A stretch of DNA of 64,000 bases, from the NCBI GenBank assembly GCA_013140715.1, contig JABFSG010000007.1:1-64000 (forward strand). Direction: 5' to 3'. This document shows, piece by piece, positions 15,885 to 25,164 of this stretch. The notes beneath the pieces were generated by a model. The model worked only from the letters and a program-made list of their open reading frames with translations. It was not told the DNA's origin and ran no database searches. How positions within the stretch are numbered: the first letter of the stretch is position 1; each line of letters starts with the position of its first letter. This DNA comes from Nitrospiraceae bacterium. GTDB taxonomy: Bacteria > Nitrospirota > Nitrospiria > Nitrospirales > Nitrospiraceae. Both the position numbers and the translations under genes were made by a program.

Positions 15885-18257
15885 TTATTTGAGGGTCAGC
15901 GCAGAGGCTGCTCGAGGTATTCCGTTCGACAAGACTCTAACTATGGTGGTTCCGACCGGCAAGGGCACAACCGTGTCGAGTAGCCAGGCGCCGGCTGTCT
16001 CGACGGTGCTGCCTGCTTGACCAAGTACAACACCAGCCGCATTAACAAATTCGACCGTGATCGTCTGGTTTGCGGCCGGGGAGATGGTGCCCTGTACCCT
16101 CAGACGGCTCTTGCTTCTGACGTACTCAGCACGGATGATGCTGATCGTTTCCGCCGCTGCAACCTGCACAGTTACTGTCCCTGTGTTGGCTGAGATGGTT
16201 CCAGCCTTATCCACGGCTCGGTAGGTGAAGCTGTAGGTGCCGGCTGCGGTGGCATTGAAGGTGAATACACCGCCGGCCCCGCCCGTCACGGTGGCACCCG
16301 CTGCCGGTGATGTCACGAGTTGGGCTGCGGCAAGATCTGTTGCGCCGTCAGGATCTGTGTCGTTGGCCAGGACATTCAACTGAACGGACGTATTCAGGAT
16401 CGCGGAGAAGCTGTCATTCACCGCGACTGGTGGGTCGTTCACCGGAGTGATGTTGATTGTGACTGTGGCGGTGTTCGAAACCTGTCCATTGGCTGTCACC
16501 GTATAGGTGAAGGCATCCGCACCGTTGGCGTTAAGATTCGCTGTGAAGGTCACGTCTCCACCGGCGTTGAGCACTGCGCTACCGAGTTTCGGAAGGGACG
16601 TCAGCGTAACTGTACCGCCGGTCGTATTACTGTCGTTGGCCAGCACGATGAGGCTCTGTGGACCAGAATCCTCCAGGAATGTAAAGGAATCGTTTGTGGC
16701 GATGGGGATGCTTGACGGAGCGCCGGTGGCGAAACTTGTGCTCACTTGGTACTCGCGCTCGCCCAGTGCGCTTGAGAGCACACGGACTTTGCTTGGAGGG
16801 GCGATGAGGCTCGGCACAGCGATCTGGCCGTTTACGAGGTCGCCCAGGAAGGTTCCATAGGCCAAGGTCAGCGTTGGTGGCACAGCCACATCGCTCGAAC
16901 TGGCGGCGACTGTCAAGGTTCCGGTGCTCCGATCATAGAGTGCCTGGCTAATGGTCACCTCATCCGTGACGATCTCAGGGCTAAAGGTTGGAACGATATT
17001 GCCGTTTGCATCGCGCGCGCTACTATCTTTTACACAGACTGCCGTGGGAATGGTCGTGGGATGGATATTCCCCCAGTAGCTGCTGCCGGCAGCAAACATC
17101 TGGGTCTCGATGGCTCCTACCGGAGCGCTGAAGGGAGGATGGACTGTGCCGGTTGCATCGACAGTACCAGCACAGGGCGCATTGAAGAACGTGAGTTGCG
17201 GTGCGACGGCGGAGGGTCGAGGCTGGGTTGGGAGCCGTCCTTGGGTGGTGGGGAAGGCTGTGGCAAAGACATCCAGCTTCTGGTCCACACTGTTTCGGGC
17301 ATAGTAGGAGCCTTCGACGTTGACGCGGCCAGGCATGACACCGGTGAAGACTCGCCCCATCAGAGAAAAGTTGGAGGTTTCAATGAAATCGACGGATACT
17401 CCGGTAGCGGGATCTATGCCCAATTTCGACCCAACTGGTCCTTCGACGCGAAACATGTTGTGGTTGCGCTGTTTTCCCTGCGAGTCGGTGAAAGCGGGCA
17501 GCGAACTACCGGTGACCGGTCCGATGCGGGCAGGATCCGCGATGTAAGCTTTCCCCGTACCTGGATACGGCGTTGTCACGCCGGCTGGGAAGTTCAGGAG
17601 ATTACTGTCCGGCGTTGGATTTGCCGCGGTTAGCGGGGGCATTTCGGCACCGCCTGGGCTACCCGATGGCAGTAAGAACGGGCCGAGGCGCGAATTCAGT
17701 GAGCAGTCGAAGCTGCCTAGCGTGCAGCCGATGCCAATGTCTTCTGTAAAGAAGATACGACTCCCGGCAATACCGTCAATCAGCTCTTCACCATAGGGAT
17801 GGATAATCCGGTAGGTCCCGGTAACTGGGATTGGTCCAAGACTGACCCGGATGCGAGAGAAGGTAATTTGGGCACCGGGAACGGGGTTCCCAGTTGCGAA
17901 GGCTGCTTCCTCGGCCATGGTCAAGAGAGCCTTGCTGCCGTTCGACATGGTCAGCGGAGCTGAAGCTGCGGCATAGTAGAAATGTTCGTCGAAGAAATTC
18001 GTGGGGAACAGTTCCAGTACCGCCGGCACATTGGCAGGAAGCAGAAGACACCATCCCCCGGCTACCTCCGCCAGATTCCGGGGGTCGCAGAATTCCAGCG
18101 CCAGGCCACTGGTGTCTTGGTACCAGGTTGGGAAGCCGCCGATAGATGGGGCGGAACTCGGGGGACCGACTCTTTCCAGTACCGCATGTGCGGGCAAGGC
18201 CGCAGTGGTAAGCATTGCCGCGAATGCGGCTGCTTGTAATTTTGATAGAACGGACAT
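15885..18257 (-). CDS. Large secreted protein with tandem cadherin/Ig-like domains
   Basis: This 790-aa protein starts with a signal peptide (residues 1-26, cut near PAHA-VLERV). Residues ~30-480 are a beta-rich region with no recognised enzyme motif but several cysteine pairs (FCDPRN/GWCLLL; IGCTLGSFDC). From residue ~515 there are at least two bacterial Ig/cadherin-like repeats: ATNDSFTFLEDSGPQSLIVLANDSN, and a second after ITPVNDPPVAVNDSFS with LNVLANDTDPDG. A last beta domain ends at RAASALTLK. These Asp-rich repeats usually bind calcium in adhesins. No PEP-CTERM or autotransporter domain is visible at the C-terminus. It probably contributes to the cell surface or matrix; it follows the same strand as the PEP-CTERM gene. 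Confidence 0.75.
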   Translation of the reverse strand: MSVLSKLQAAAFAAMLTTAALPAHAVLERVGPPSSAPSIGGFPTWYQDTSGLALEFCDPRNLAEVAGGWCLLLPANVPAVLELFPTNFFDEHFYYAAASAPLTMSNGSKALLTMAEEAAFATGNPVPGAQITFSRIRVSLGPIPVTGTYRIIHPYGEELIDGIAGSRIFFTEDIGIGCTLGSFDCSLNSRLGPFLLPSGSPGGAEMPPLTAANPTPDSNLLNFPAGVTTPYPGTGKAYIADPARIGPVTGSSLPAFTDSQGKQRNHNMFRVEGPVGSKLGIDPATGVSVDFIETSNFSLMGRVFTGVMPGRVNVEGSYYARNSVDQKLDVFATAFPTTQGRLPTQPRPSAVAPQLTFFNAPCAGTVDATGTVHPPFSAPVGAIETQMFAAGSSYWGNIHPTTIPTAVCVKDSSARDANGNIVPTFSPEIVTDEVTISQALYDRSTGTLTVAASSSDVAVPPTLTLAYGTFLGDLVNGQIAVPSLIAPPSKVRVLSSALGEREYQVSTSFATGAPSSIPIATNDSFTFLEDSGPQSLIVLANDSNTTGGTVTLTSLPKLGSAVLNAGGDVTFTANLNANGADAFTYTVTANGQVSNTATVTINITPVNDPPVAVNDSFSAILNTSVQLNVLANDTDPDGATDLAAAQLVTSPAAGATVTGGAGGVFTFNATAAGTYSFTYRAVDKAGTISANTGTVTVQVAAAETISIIRAEYVRSKSRLRVQGTISPAANQTITVEFVNAAGVVLGQAGSTVETAGAWLLDTVVPLPVGTTIVRVLSNGIPRAASALTLK

Positions 18258-18787
18258 ACAAACCTCCTGGTGAGTTAACGCTAACGATTTAGGACAGACT
18301 GGTTTTTGCTGTTAGCACGTTTCCTGTTCTTCACTCTTCGGAATCCTCTTCCGTCATGTTGGTTGCTTTTCGGACTCCTGTGGCTCGAGTTCATTGCGTA
18401 GATCGGTGCCATTGTATGATTCATTCGGCGCACCTGACCGTCGTCCGATGCGTCCACGGTCAATAGTTGTTGATATCGATCGATGAACATGGGAGACAAA
18501 CTACTCTTGCCATATATGGGGGAACTGAAAAAACGATGAAAGAAAACTAAAACAGGCATGATTCGAGCTCCGCAGAAGAGGGGGTATCCCTACGAAAGAT
18601 GGGGTAGCGGGGATATATTAATAGTATGCCTAGCAGTAACGGACTAACATCCTTGCAACCGAAGCGACGAGCTTGACGCGGATCTCGTCTGCACGTAGGG
18701 TCTTTGATGCGCATGCAAAAGAAGCAAGATTAGCCGGATAACAGACGAACTGCTTACTTGCATGAGAAGAGAGAACCGGGGGGCAAG
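18258..18787. other. 530-bp intergenic region between divergent genes
   Basis: It separates the large secreted protein (minus) from the flavoprotein (plus) and must hold both promoters. Short frames here are not protein-like. The only structure noted is an imperfect palindrome around 18585-18615: TATCCC/GGGATA outside, CTAC/GTAG inside. It could be an operator. Confidence 0.4.
18585..18615. promoter_or_regulatory. Imperfect inverted repeat, possible operator
   Basis: TATCCC at 18585-18590 pairs with GGGATA at 18610-18615, and CTAC (18590-18593) with GTAG (18604-18607). It lies in a divergent intergenic region. The regulator is unknown and the site is only a suggestion. Confidence 0.25.
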
Positions 18788-20023
18788 ATGAACATTGCCA
18801 TTATAGGTGGAGGACCGGCCGGACTCATGGCCGCAGAATCGGCGAGTGCTGCAGGCTTCCAGGTCGATCTCTATGACTCTATGGCGTCGGTCGGTCGTAA
18901 GTTTCTTTTGGCCGGAAAAGGCGGCCTGAATCTCACGCATTCGGAATCGGCTCAGAAGTTTCTCTCACGCTATGGGGCACGGAGTGCAAAAATAGCGCCG
19001 CTGCTTTCGTCGTTCGGGCCGGATGCGCTTCGGACCTGGGCTGCCGGTCTCGGCATCGAAACGTTCATCGGCTCTTCCGGGCGTGTTTTTCCCACCGATC
19101 TGAAAGCGGCGCCTTTGCTGCGCGCATGGCTTCGCAGATTGCGTCAGGCCGGTGTGCAATTTCACATGAGACATCGGTGGTCCGGCTGGAACGAGCAGGG
19201 GGCGTTGTGTTTTGTTACGCCGGAGGGCAAGGTCTCTGTCCAGCCAGATGCAGTGGTGCTTGCGCTCGGTGGAGGCAGTTGGCCAACACTCGGTTCCGAT
19301 GCTTCCTGGGTCTCGCTGTTGGCAAAACGTGGCCTTCGGATTTCACCGTTGCTGCCGGCGAACTGTGGATTCGACGTAGGCTGGAGCGAACATTTTCTTG
19401 CCAAATTTGCCGGGTCTCCGGTCAAGTCGGTGGCGATTGTCATGCGGAATGCTGCCGGCGGTGAGTCCTGGCATCCGGGGGAATTCGTGATCACCAAGAC
19501 CGGAGTAGAAGGAGGCGTGGTCTATGCCGTCTCTGCCGCTCTTCGCGCTGAAATCTCGGCGAAGGGTGTTGCCACATTGCGTTTGGATCTGGCTCCCGAT
19601 CGTGATGCGCCGCGTTTGATCCACGACTTGTCGCGTCCGCGTGGCAAACGGACTATGGCGACACATCTTCAACGGCAGGCCCACATCGAAGGTGTGAAAG
19701 CAGGCCTGCTTCGCGAAGTTGTCTCGAAAGAGAATTTTGCGGATCCGGTTCGTCTGGCTGCTGCGATTAAATCCTTGCCCCTGCGGCTTGTTGCGCCTCG
19801 GCCACTGGAGGAGGCGATCAGCACAGCGGGTGGAGTGGTCTTCGAGGCGCTCGACGAACGGTTGATGGTCAGGGCGCTGCCAGGGCTGTTTTGTGCTGGA
19901 GAAATGTTGGACTGGGAAGCGCCGACCGGCGGCTATCTACTCACCGCCTGTTTTGCCACCGGTCAGGCGGCCGGCGCAGGCGCGGCAGCGTGGCTCGCAG
20001 AGAGTGGAAAGCGTGAAATGTGA
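18788..20023 (+). CDS. TIGR03862-family FAD-dependent flavoprotein (BaiN/HI0933-like)
   Basis: A 411-aa flavoprotein. The ATG at 18788 places the dinucleotide-binding fold IAIIGGGPAGLMAAESA directly at the N-terminus; an ATG 10 codons upstream is less likely. Other motifs are GRKFLLAGKGGLNLTHSE, LALGGGSWPTLGSD, ITKTGVEGGVVYAVS and the C-terminal FAD contact LFCAGEMLDWEAPTGGYLLTACFATG. This group is related to HI0933/BaiN oxidoreductases; the physiological reaction is not known. A heptad repeat covers the last codons and the stop. Confidence 0.88.
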   Translation: MNIAIIGGGPAGLMAAESASAAGFQVDLYDSMASVGRKFLLAGKGGLNLTHSESAQKFLSRYGARSAKIAPLLSSFGPDALRTWAAGLGIETFIGSSGRVFPTDLKAAPLLRAWLRRLRQAGVQFHMRHRWSGWNEQGALCFVTPEGKVSVQPDAVVLALGGGSWPTLGSDASWVSLLAKRGLRISPLLPANCGFDVGWSEHFLAKFAGSPVKSVAIVMRNAAGGESWHPGEFVITKTGVEGGVVYAVSAALRAEISAKGVATLRLDLAPDRDAPRLIHDLSRPRGKRTMATHLQRQAHIEGVKAGLLREVVSKENFADPVRLAAAIKSLPLRLVAPRPLEEAISTAGGVVFEALDERLMVRALPGLFCAGEMLDWEAPTGGYLLTACFATGQAAGAGAAAWLAESGKREM

Positions 20024-20047
20024 AGGGTGAAGTGTGAAGCGTAGTGT
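20011..20047. repeat. Degenerate heptad array (GNGTGAA) over a stop codon
   Basis: Four consecutive 7-mers fit NNGTGAA from 20011 to 20038, with a decayed fifth. They overlap the TGA of the flavoprotein gene at 20021-20023. The same unit appears in the purH-purD spacer. Confidence 0.75.
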
Positions 20048-20110
20048 GATCGGATCAGAGTTGCCGGGGGTTCTGTTACAGAAAAGAGATGGTGGGCGGA
20101 GGGTCGAGAC

Positions 20111-21073
20111 TTATCGAGGCGTGGCGGCCAGCCCGTTGACGGCTCCGATGGACCGGTATTTCTGGTCACGCTGAGCCAGCAACTGCGGGAGAGAAAGATC
20201 GTTGAGCTGGGCAAGCTGGTTGCTGAGGGACTTGGCGACACGTTCGGTCATAGCATTGAGATCCCGATGGGCGCCTCCGAGCGGTTCCGGAATCACTTCA
20301 TCGACAATATGCAGGTCGACCAGATCGACCGCCGTCATCTTTAAGGCAGAGGCGGCATCGGGAACTTTGGTCGGATCGTCCCAGAGAATGGCGGCACAGC
20401 CTTCCGGTGAAATAACGGAATAGACTCCGTGCTCCAGCATCAGCACGCGATCCGAGACGCCCAATGCGAGCGCTCCTCCGCTGCCGCCTTCACCGATGAC
20501 GATGGAAATAATCGGAACAGCGAGCCGGGACATGACATACAGATTGCGGGCTATAGCTTCGGCCTGGCCACGCTCTTCCGCGCCGATGCCAGGGTAGGCG
20601 CCGGGTGTGTCGATAAAGGTCACGATCGGGCGTCCGAATTTCTCGGCCATCCTCATCAGACGCAGGGCTTTTCGATAGCCTTCGGGGTTCGGCATGCCGA
20701 AGTTCCGTTGCATCCTCTCTTTGAGGGTCTTTCCCTTTTGATGGCCGATGACCATAATCGACCGGTCATTGTAGGTCGCGAAGCCTCCAACGATGGCGCG
20801 ATCGTCGCCGAATGAGCGGTCTCCATGGAGCTCAAGAAAGTCTCTGAACAGATGACCGATGTAATCGAGGGTGCTGGGCCGTTGGGGATGTCGGGCGAGT
20901 TGCGTTCGTTGCCAGGGAGTCAGTTTACTGTAGAGAGTATGTTCAACCTGGGCCAGCTTGATCCGCAGCTTGCGAATCTCGTCCTGGGATTTCCCTGCAG
21001 GAGCCGTCGCCAGCTTTTCAATTTTTTCTTCGATCTCGCGGATCGGTTTTTCAAATTCGAGATAATCGTGCAT
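20111..21073 (-). CDS. accA: Acetyl-CoA carboxylase carboxyltransferase subunit alpha
   Basis: AccA with AccD transfers the carboxyl group from carboxybiotin on AccB to acetyl-CoA, the first step of fatty-acid synthesis. The 320-aa protein shows the family start [18 protein letters not shown], the region [60 protein letters not shown] and the late [11 protein letters not shown]. It lies downstream of dnaE on the same strand, with a heptad-type inverted repeat in the 89-bp gap. accC and accB are 40 kb away and accD is not in the window. Confidence 0.95.
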   Translation of the reverse strand: [320 protein letters not shown]

Positions 21074-21082
21074 AGGCGTCTA

Positions 21083-21145
21083 ACTGGTTTGTTTGGTTTT
21101 TTGGTTGAAAAAAAACTAACCGGATGAACCAAATAAACCAAATAA
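21083..21145. repeat. Heptad-type inverted repeat between accA and dnaE
   Basis: The left arm at ~21089-21106 (TTGTTTGG then TTTTTTGGTT) is nearly complementary to the right arm 21127-21145 (AACCAAATAAACC and AAATAA). It belongs to the same family as 36543-36616. It lies 18 bp after the dnaE stop and just before the accA start, so it may terminate dnaE transcripts or shape the accA leader. Confidence 0.75.
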
Positions 21146-21162
21146 CAGTCTTGAACTAGGGC

Positions 21163-24100
21163 TTAAGATAGCAGAAAAATGGCCCCCTTGCCTAGCACTT
21201 CTTCAACATCGGCCACAAATCGTTCGCTGGGGGTGACGGTCAGGTGGGGGAGTGGGGCTGTTTCGGCTTCCAGGGTCGAGTCCATTCGAAGAGTCAGAGC
21301 GATCGTGGTGCTCCCAGGGTGACGAAGAAAGACCTCACGGAGGCGGGGTAACTGTTCCGTTGTGTCGGGGTGATCCAGCAGTCTGATATGGACTCGCTTG
21401 ATCGCTTGCGCCTGCACTTCGGCCAGCGGCTCGACCTTACTTCCTCGAATCTTCATGCCCTTGTCTCCGCGGTCCACCGTACCGGTAACACGCACCAGGC
21501 GTTCCGGCACCAGTAAATCCACGGCATTCTTGTAGAGATCGGGAAAGACGATGACCTCGACCATGCCTTGGAGATCTTCCAGGCTGAGGTAGGCCATCCG
21601 GTCGCCCTTCTTGGTCAGCATGCTCTTGACGGTTGTAACGATTCCACAGAGTTTGACCTCCCGGCCATCCGTCAATTCGGACAGGCCGACGGTCGAGGTC
21701 GAGGCAAGGGCTTGGATGGTGGCCTCGTAACGCGCCAACGGATGGGAGGAAATATAGAAGCCGGTCAGTTCCCGCTCCTGTTTCAGCCGCTCGCTTTGAT
21801 CCCATTCGGGGATATTGGGGAGAGGCGGCATGGCAGGATGCTCAGTTGAATCTTGTTCGCCCGGCTCGTCGCCAAAAATATTGGTCTGCCCCAGATCCCG
21901 CTCGCGCTGAGCGGCCGCACCGTCTTCCACCGCTTGATCCAGAACCGCAGCCAGCTGAGAGCGTTTGGCGCCGGTTGAATCGAATGCGCCGGTCTTGATC
22001 AACCCCTCGAGCATACGTTTGTTCACCTTGTGTAGATCGACGCGCCGGCAGAACTCGAAGAAGGATTTGAAGGGGCCGCCTGTGTTCCGAATGTCGATGA
22101 TCGATTCGACAGCGCCTTCGCCGACATTCTTAATGGCGGCTAAGCCGAACCGGATAGCGCGATCCGCCACGGTAAAGTTCTTATGGCTCTCGTTGACGTC
22201 GGGGGGCAGGACTTTGATGTTCAAGTCCCGGCATTCCGTGAAGTAGCCGACGATCTTATCGGCATTGCCCATGTCGGTAGTCATCAGAGCTGCCATGAAC
22301 TCGGTCGGGTAATGGGCTTTCAAATAGCCGGTCTGGTAGCAGACGACGGCGTAGGCCGCGGCGTGCGACTTATTGAACCCGTAGCCGGCGAATTTCTGGA
22401 TCAGCTCGTAGAGTTTGTCCGCTTTCTTCTCGGGGATCTTGTTCGTCTTGGCGCCGGCCAGGAACTGTGCGCGCAACTTCTCCATCTCTTCCGGCTTCTT
22501 TTTACCCATGGCACGCCGGAGAATGTCGGCTTGGCCGAGCGAGAAGCCCGCTACGCGGTTGGCGATCGCCATCACCTGTTCTTGATAGACGATGACCCCA
22601 TAGGTGTCCTTCAAGATCGGTTCAAGCTCAGGCACTTCGTAGACGATTGGAATCTTGCCCTGCTTTCGTTTGATGAAGTCGGGAATCAGGTCCATCGGTC
22701 CGGGACGATAGAGGGCAATGATGGCGATGATGTCCTCAAAACGGTCCGGCTTGAGACCGGTCAAGAGGTCTCGCATTCCCGAGCTTTCCAATTGGAAGAG
22801 GCCTATCGTCTTTCCCGATGAAAGAAGCGCGAAGGTTTTTGAGTCGTCGAAGGGTATCTGCTCCATGACCAGTGAGGGCTGGCCGGAATGTCTCTGGTTG
22901 ATCAAAGTTTCGGCCCGTTTGATCATGGTGAGAGTTTTGAGCCCCAGGAAATCGAATTTGACGAGCCCGATTTTCTCGACGTCTCCCATCGAATATTGGG
23001 TGACGATTTCGTCGTTGGCTCCCTTATAGAGGGGCACATGGTCCGTGAGCGGACCCTCAGAAATCACCACACCCGCGGCGTGAGTCGAGGCATGGCGGGC
23101 CAGGCCTTCAAGCGAGCGGGCAATGCCCATCAGTTCTTTGACTCGTGTATCGGTTTCGATGAGATCGCGGAGTTTCGGCTCTTGTTCGAGCGCCTGTTGG
23201 AGGGTCATGTTGAGCTGATTCGGCACGAGCTTGGCCACACGATCGACCTCGGCATAGGGGATTTCCAACACACGGCCCACATCCCGGATGGCGGCTTTCG
23301 CTCCGAGCGTCCCGAACGTAATGATCTGGGCGACATGGTCCTTGCCGTACTTGTCGACCACATAGTTGATGACCTCGCCCCGGCGTTCCATGCAGAAGTC
23401 CATGTCGATATCGGGGAGGGACACGCGCTCGGGATTCAGAAACCGTTCGAAAAGGAGCTGATAGACGAGGGGGTCGAGGTCCGTGATGCGCAGCGCATAG
23501 GCGACAAGGCTTCCGGCTGCGGACCCTCGCCCTGGACCGACCGGAATATTACGTGAGCGGGCAAACTTGATGATGTCCCAAACGATGAGGAAGTAGCCGG
23601 CGAACCCCATCGAACAGATGATCGTCAGCTCTTCACGCAGACGAAACTCATAGGTGGCCGGCAGGATCTGGCTGGGCCGTGTTTGTAGCCTGGCCGCCAA
23701 TCCATCCAGCGCGAGACGCTCCAGATAGGTTTCCCTTGTGAAGCCCTCGGGAACCGTGTATTGCGGTAGATGCGTCTTGTTCAGCGCCAACTGCAGGTCG
23801 CAGTTGGCCGCAATCCGGCAGGTATTGGCAACGGCATTGGGGAACTCGATAAAGGCGGCCGAGACTTCTTCCGTCGATTTCACATAAAGCTGATCTGTAT
23901 CGAACTTCATACGGTGCTTATCGCTGATCGTCTTGCCGGTTTGGAGACAGAGCATCAGCTCGTGAGGACGGAAATCTTCTTTCTTGAGGTAGTGGCAATC
24001 GTTGGTGCCGGCCAGGGGAATGTCCATCTTCTTGGCGATCTCGAGCAGGCCGCTATTTGCGACTCTCTGGTGATCCAGTCCGTTCGCCTGTACCTCAAGA

Positions 24101-24624
24101 TAGAAATGCTCTTTCCCGAATATTTCCTGAAACTCCCCAGCCACAGCCATAGCGCCCGCCATGTCCTTCTGGCCAATAAGATAGGGAATCTCGCCGCTGA
24201 GGCAGCCTGACAAGGCAATCAATCCCTCGTGATGCTCCTTCAAAATTTCCTTATCCATACGAGGCTTATAGTAGAAACCTTCAAGATATGCTTTGCTGAC
24301 GAGCTTGATCAGATTTTGATAGCCGGTCAGGTTTCGAGCCAGAAGAATCAGATGATAGTAGTCGTTGTGGGCAAGACCGCTGTCTTTCTTCGCGTGCCGG
24401 CTGCCCAGCGCCATATAGGCTTCGCAGCCGATGATAGGTTTGATGCCTGCGTCTTTGGCTTTGCGGTAGAACTCGATGGCGCCGAACATATTGCCATGGT
24501 CGGTCATGGCTACAGCCGGCTGTCCAAAGGCTTTGATCTGCTGTACGAGCGGCTCGATCTGATTTGCGCCGTCGAGAAGACTAAACTGAGTGTGGAGATG
24601 GAGATGGACGAAGGACGAAGCCAT
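21163..24624 (-). CDS. dnaE: DNA polymerase III subunit alpha
   Basis: This is the replicative polymerase, 1153 aa, the standard DnaE1 length. The N-terminal PHP domain begins FVHLHLHTQFSLLDGA with TDHGNMFG. The C-family catalytic palm shows GPGRGSAAGSLVAYAL and the metal-binding PDIDMDFCMERR (D-x-D), followed by RHASTHAAGVVIS and GKKKPEEM. Near the C-terminus an OB-fold domain (LCGIVTTVKSMLTKKGDRMAYLSLED) is present. Downstream on the same strand is accA after 89 bp. Long antisense frames inside the gene are shadows of its codon bias. Confidence 0.97.
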   Translation of the reverse strand: MASSFVHLHLHTQFSLLDGANQIEPLVQQIKAFGQPAVAMTDHGNMFGAIEFYRKAKDAGIKPIIGCEAYMALGSRHAKKDSGLAHNDYYHLILLARNLTGYQNLIKLVSKAYLEGFYYKPRMDKEILKEHHEGLIALSGCLSGEIPYLIGQKDMAGAMAVAGEFQEIFGKEHFYLEVQANGLDHQRVANSGLLEIAKKMDIPLAGTNDCHYLKKEDFRPHELMLCLQTGKTISDKHRMKFDTDQLYVKSTEEVSAAFIEFPNAVANTCRIAANCDLQLALNKTHLPQYTVPEGFTRETYLERLALDGLAARLQTRPSQILPATYEFRLREELTIICSMGFAGYFLIVWDIIKFARSRNIPVGPGRGSAAGSLVAYALRITDLDPLVYQLLFERFLNPERVSLPDIDMDFCMERRGEVINYVVDKYGKDHVAQIITFGTLGAKAAIRDVGRVLEIPYAEVDRVAKLVPNQLNMTLQQALEQEPKLRDLIETDTRVKELMGIARSLEGLARHASTHAAGVVISEGPLTDHVPLYKGANDEIVTQYSMGDVEKIGLVKFDFLGLKTLTMIKRAETLINQRHSGQPSLVMEQIPFDDSKTFALLSSGKTIGLFQLESSGMRDLLTGLKPDRFEDIIAIIALYRPGPMDLIPDFIKRKQGKIPIVYEVPELEPILKDTYGVIVYQEQVMAIANRVAGFSLGQADILRRAMGKKKPEEMEKLRAQFLAGAKTNKIPEKKADKLYELIQKFAGYGFNKSHAAAYAVVCYQTGYLKAHYPTEFMAALMTTDMGNADKIVGYFTECRDLNIKVLPPDVNESHKNFTVADRAIRFGLAAIKNVGEGAVESIIDIRNTGGPFKSFFEFCRRVDLHKVNKRMLEGLIKTGAFDSTGAKRSQLAAVLDQAVEDGAAAQRERDLGQTNIFGDEPGEQDSTEHPAMPPLPNIPEWDQSERLKQERELTGFYISSHPLARYEATIQALASTSTVGLSELTDGREVKLCGIVTTVKSMLTKKGDRMAYLSLEDLQGMVEVIVFPDLYKNAVDLLVPERLVRVTGTVDRGDKGMKIRGSKVEPLAEVQAQAIKRVHIRLLDHPDTTEQLPRLREVFLRHPGSTTIALTLRMDSTLEAETAPLPHLTVTPSERFVADVEEVLGKGAIFLLS

Positions 24625-25164
24625 GGCGGGATTCTAGGAGGGCAAGGAAGGTGAAGTCAAACCGATGAAATGACACCCCTGCTGATCTTTTGCTCCAGGA
24701 GCAGAGGAAGGGATGGGGCTTGATTGATCTCCTGTGCGTGTGCAACGCACGGCTTCTGCGTGACAAGAGGGAGTGGCCAGGTACCCTTCTTGCTCGCAGA
24801 ACGCGCACGATGAAACAGTGCTCGTTCAATGCGCGCAGTAAAGGGTAGTCTCGGCCACTCCCTTGACGAGAGATGGAGAAAATTGTGGGCCTTGCCTGGG
24901 CACATGGCACGTCGTGGGAAATCGATTGCGAAGCAATCGGAGGGTAGGGCGGATAAAAAGTAGCGCGCAGTGAGAGATCAATCAAGCCCCACTCCTGAGA
25001 GATTATGAGCAGCCGTGGAGGGTCATTTTCCTCTGGATCGATAGCTGAATCCTGTTTGACGAGGTGAGGGAATCTTCTGATAATGCAGGTCAGGTTCTCT
25101 TGAATTAAAAAAACAAGGAACTGACTTTCACCCGATGCCTACACAGATCCGAAAGGAGTTTCTC
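24625..25164. other. 540-bp intergenic region occupied by a palindromic element
   Basis: It lies between the divergent dnaE and peptidase-hydrolase genes. About 280 bp are taken by the repeat element at 24714-24991. The 170 bp after it hold the promoter side of the plus-strand gene; no gene was recognised. Confidence 0.6.
24714..24991. repeat. MITE-like element with 17-bp perfect terminal inverted repeats, containing palindromic repeat copy B
   Basis: TGGGGCTTGATTGATCT at 24714-24730 is repeated in perfect inverted form at 24975-24991. Inside, 24725-24866 is copy B of the structured repeat (stems 24769-24774/24857-24862 and 24783-24788/24841-24846). A further perfect 7-bp hairpin CGATTGC/GCAATCG lies at 24923-24939. 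No transposase is encoded, so if mobile it would be moved in trans. Confidence 0.7.

Noticed and set aside
22183-23556. Long plus-strand frames inside dnaE (up to ~220 codons)
   Set aside because: They are antisense to the clear DnaE frame, have no domains and arise from codon bias.
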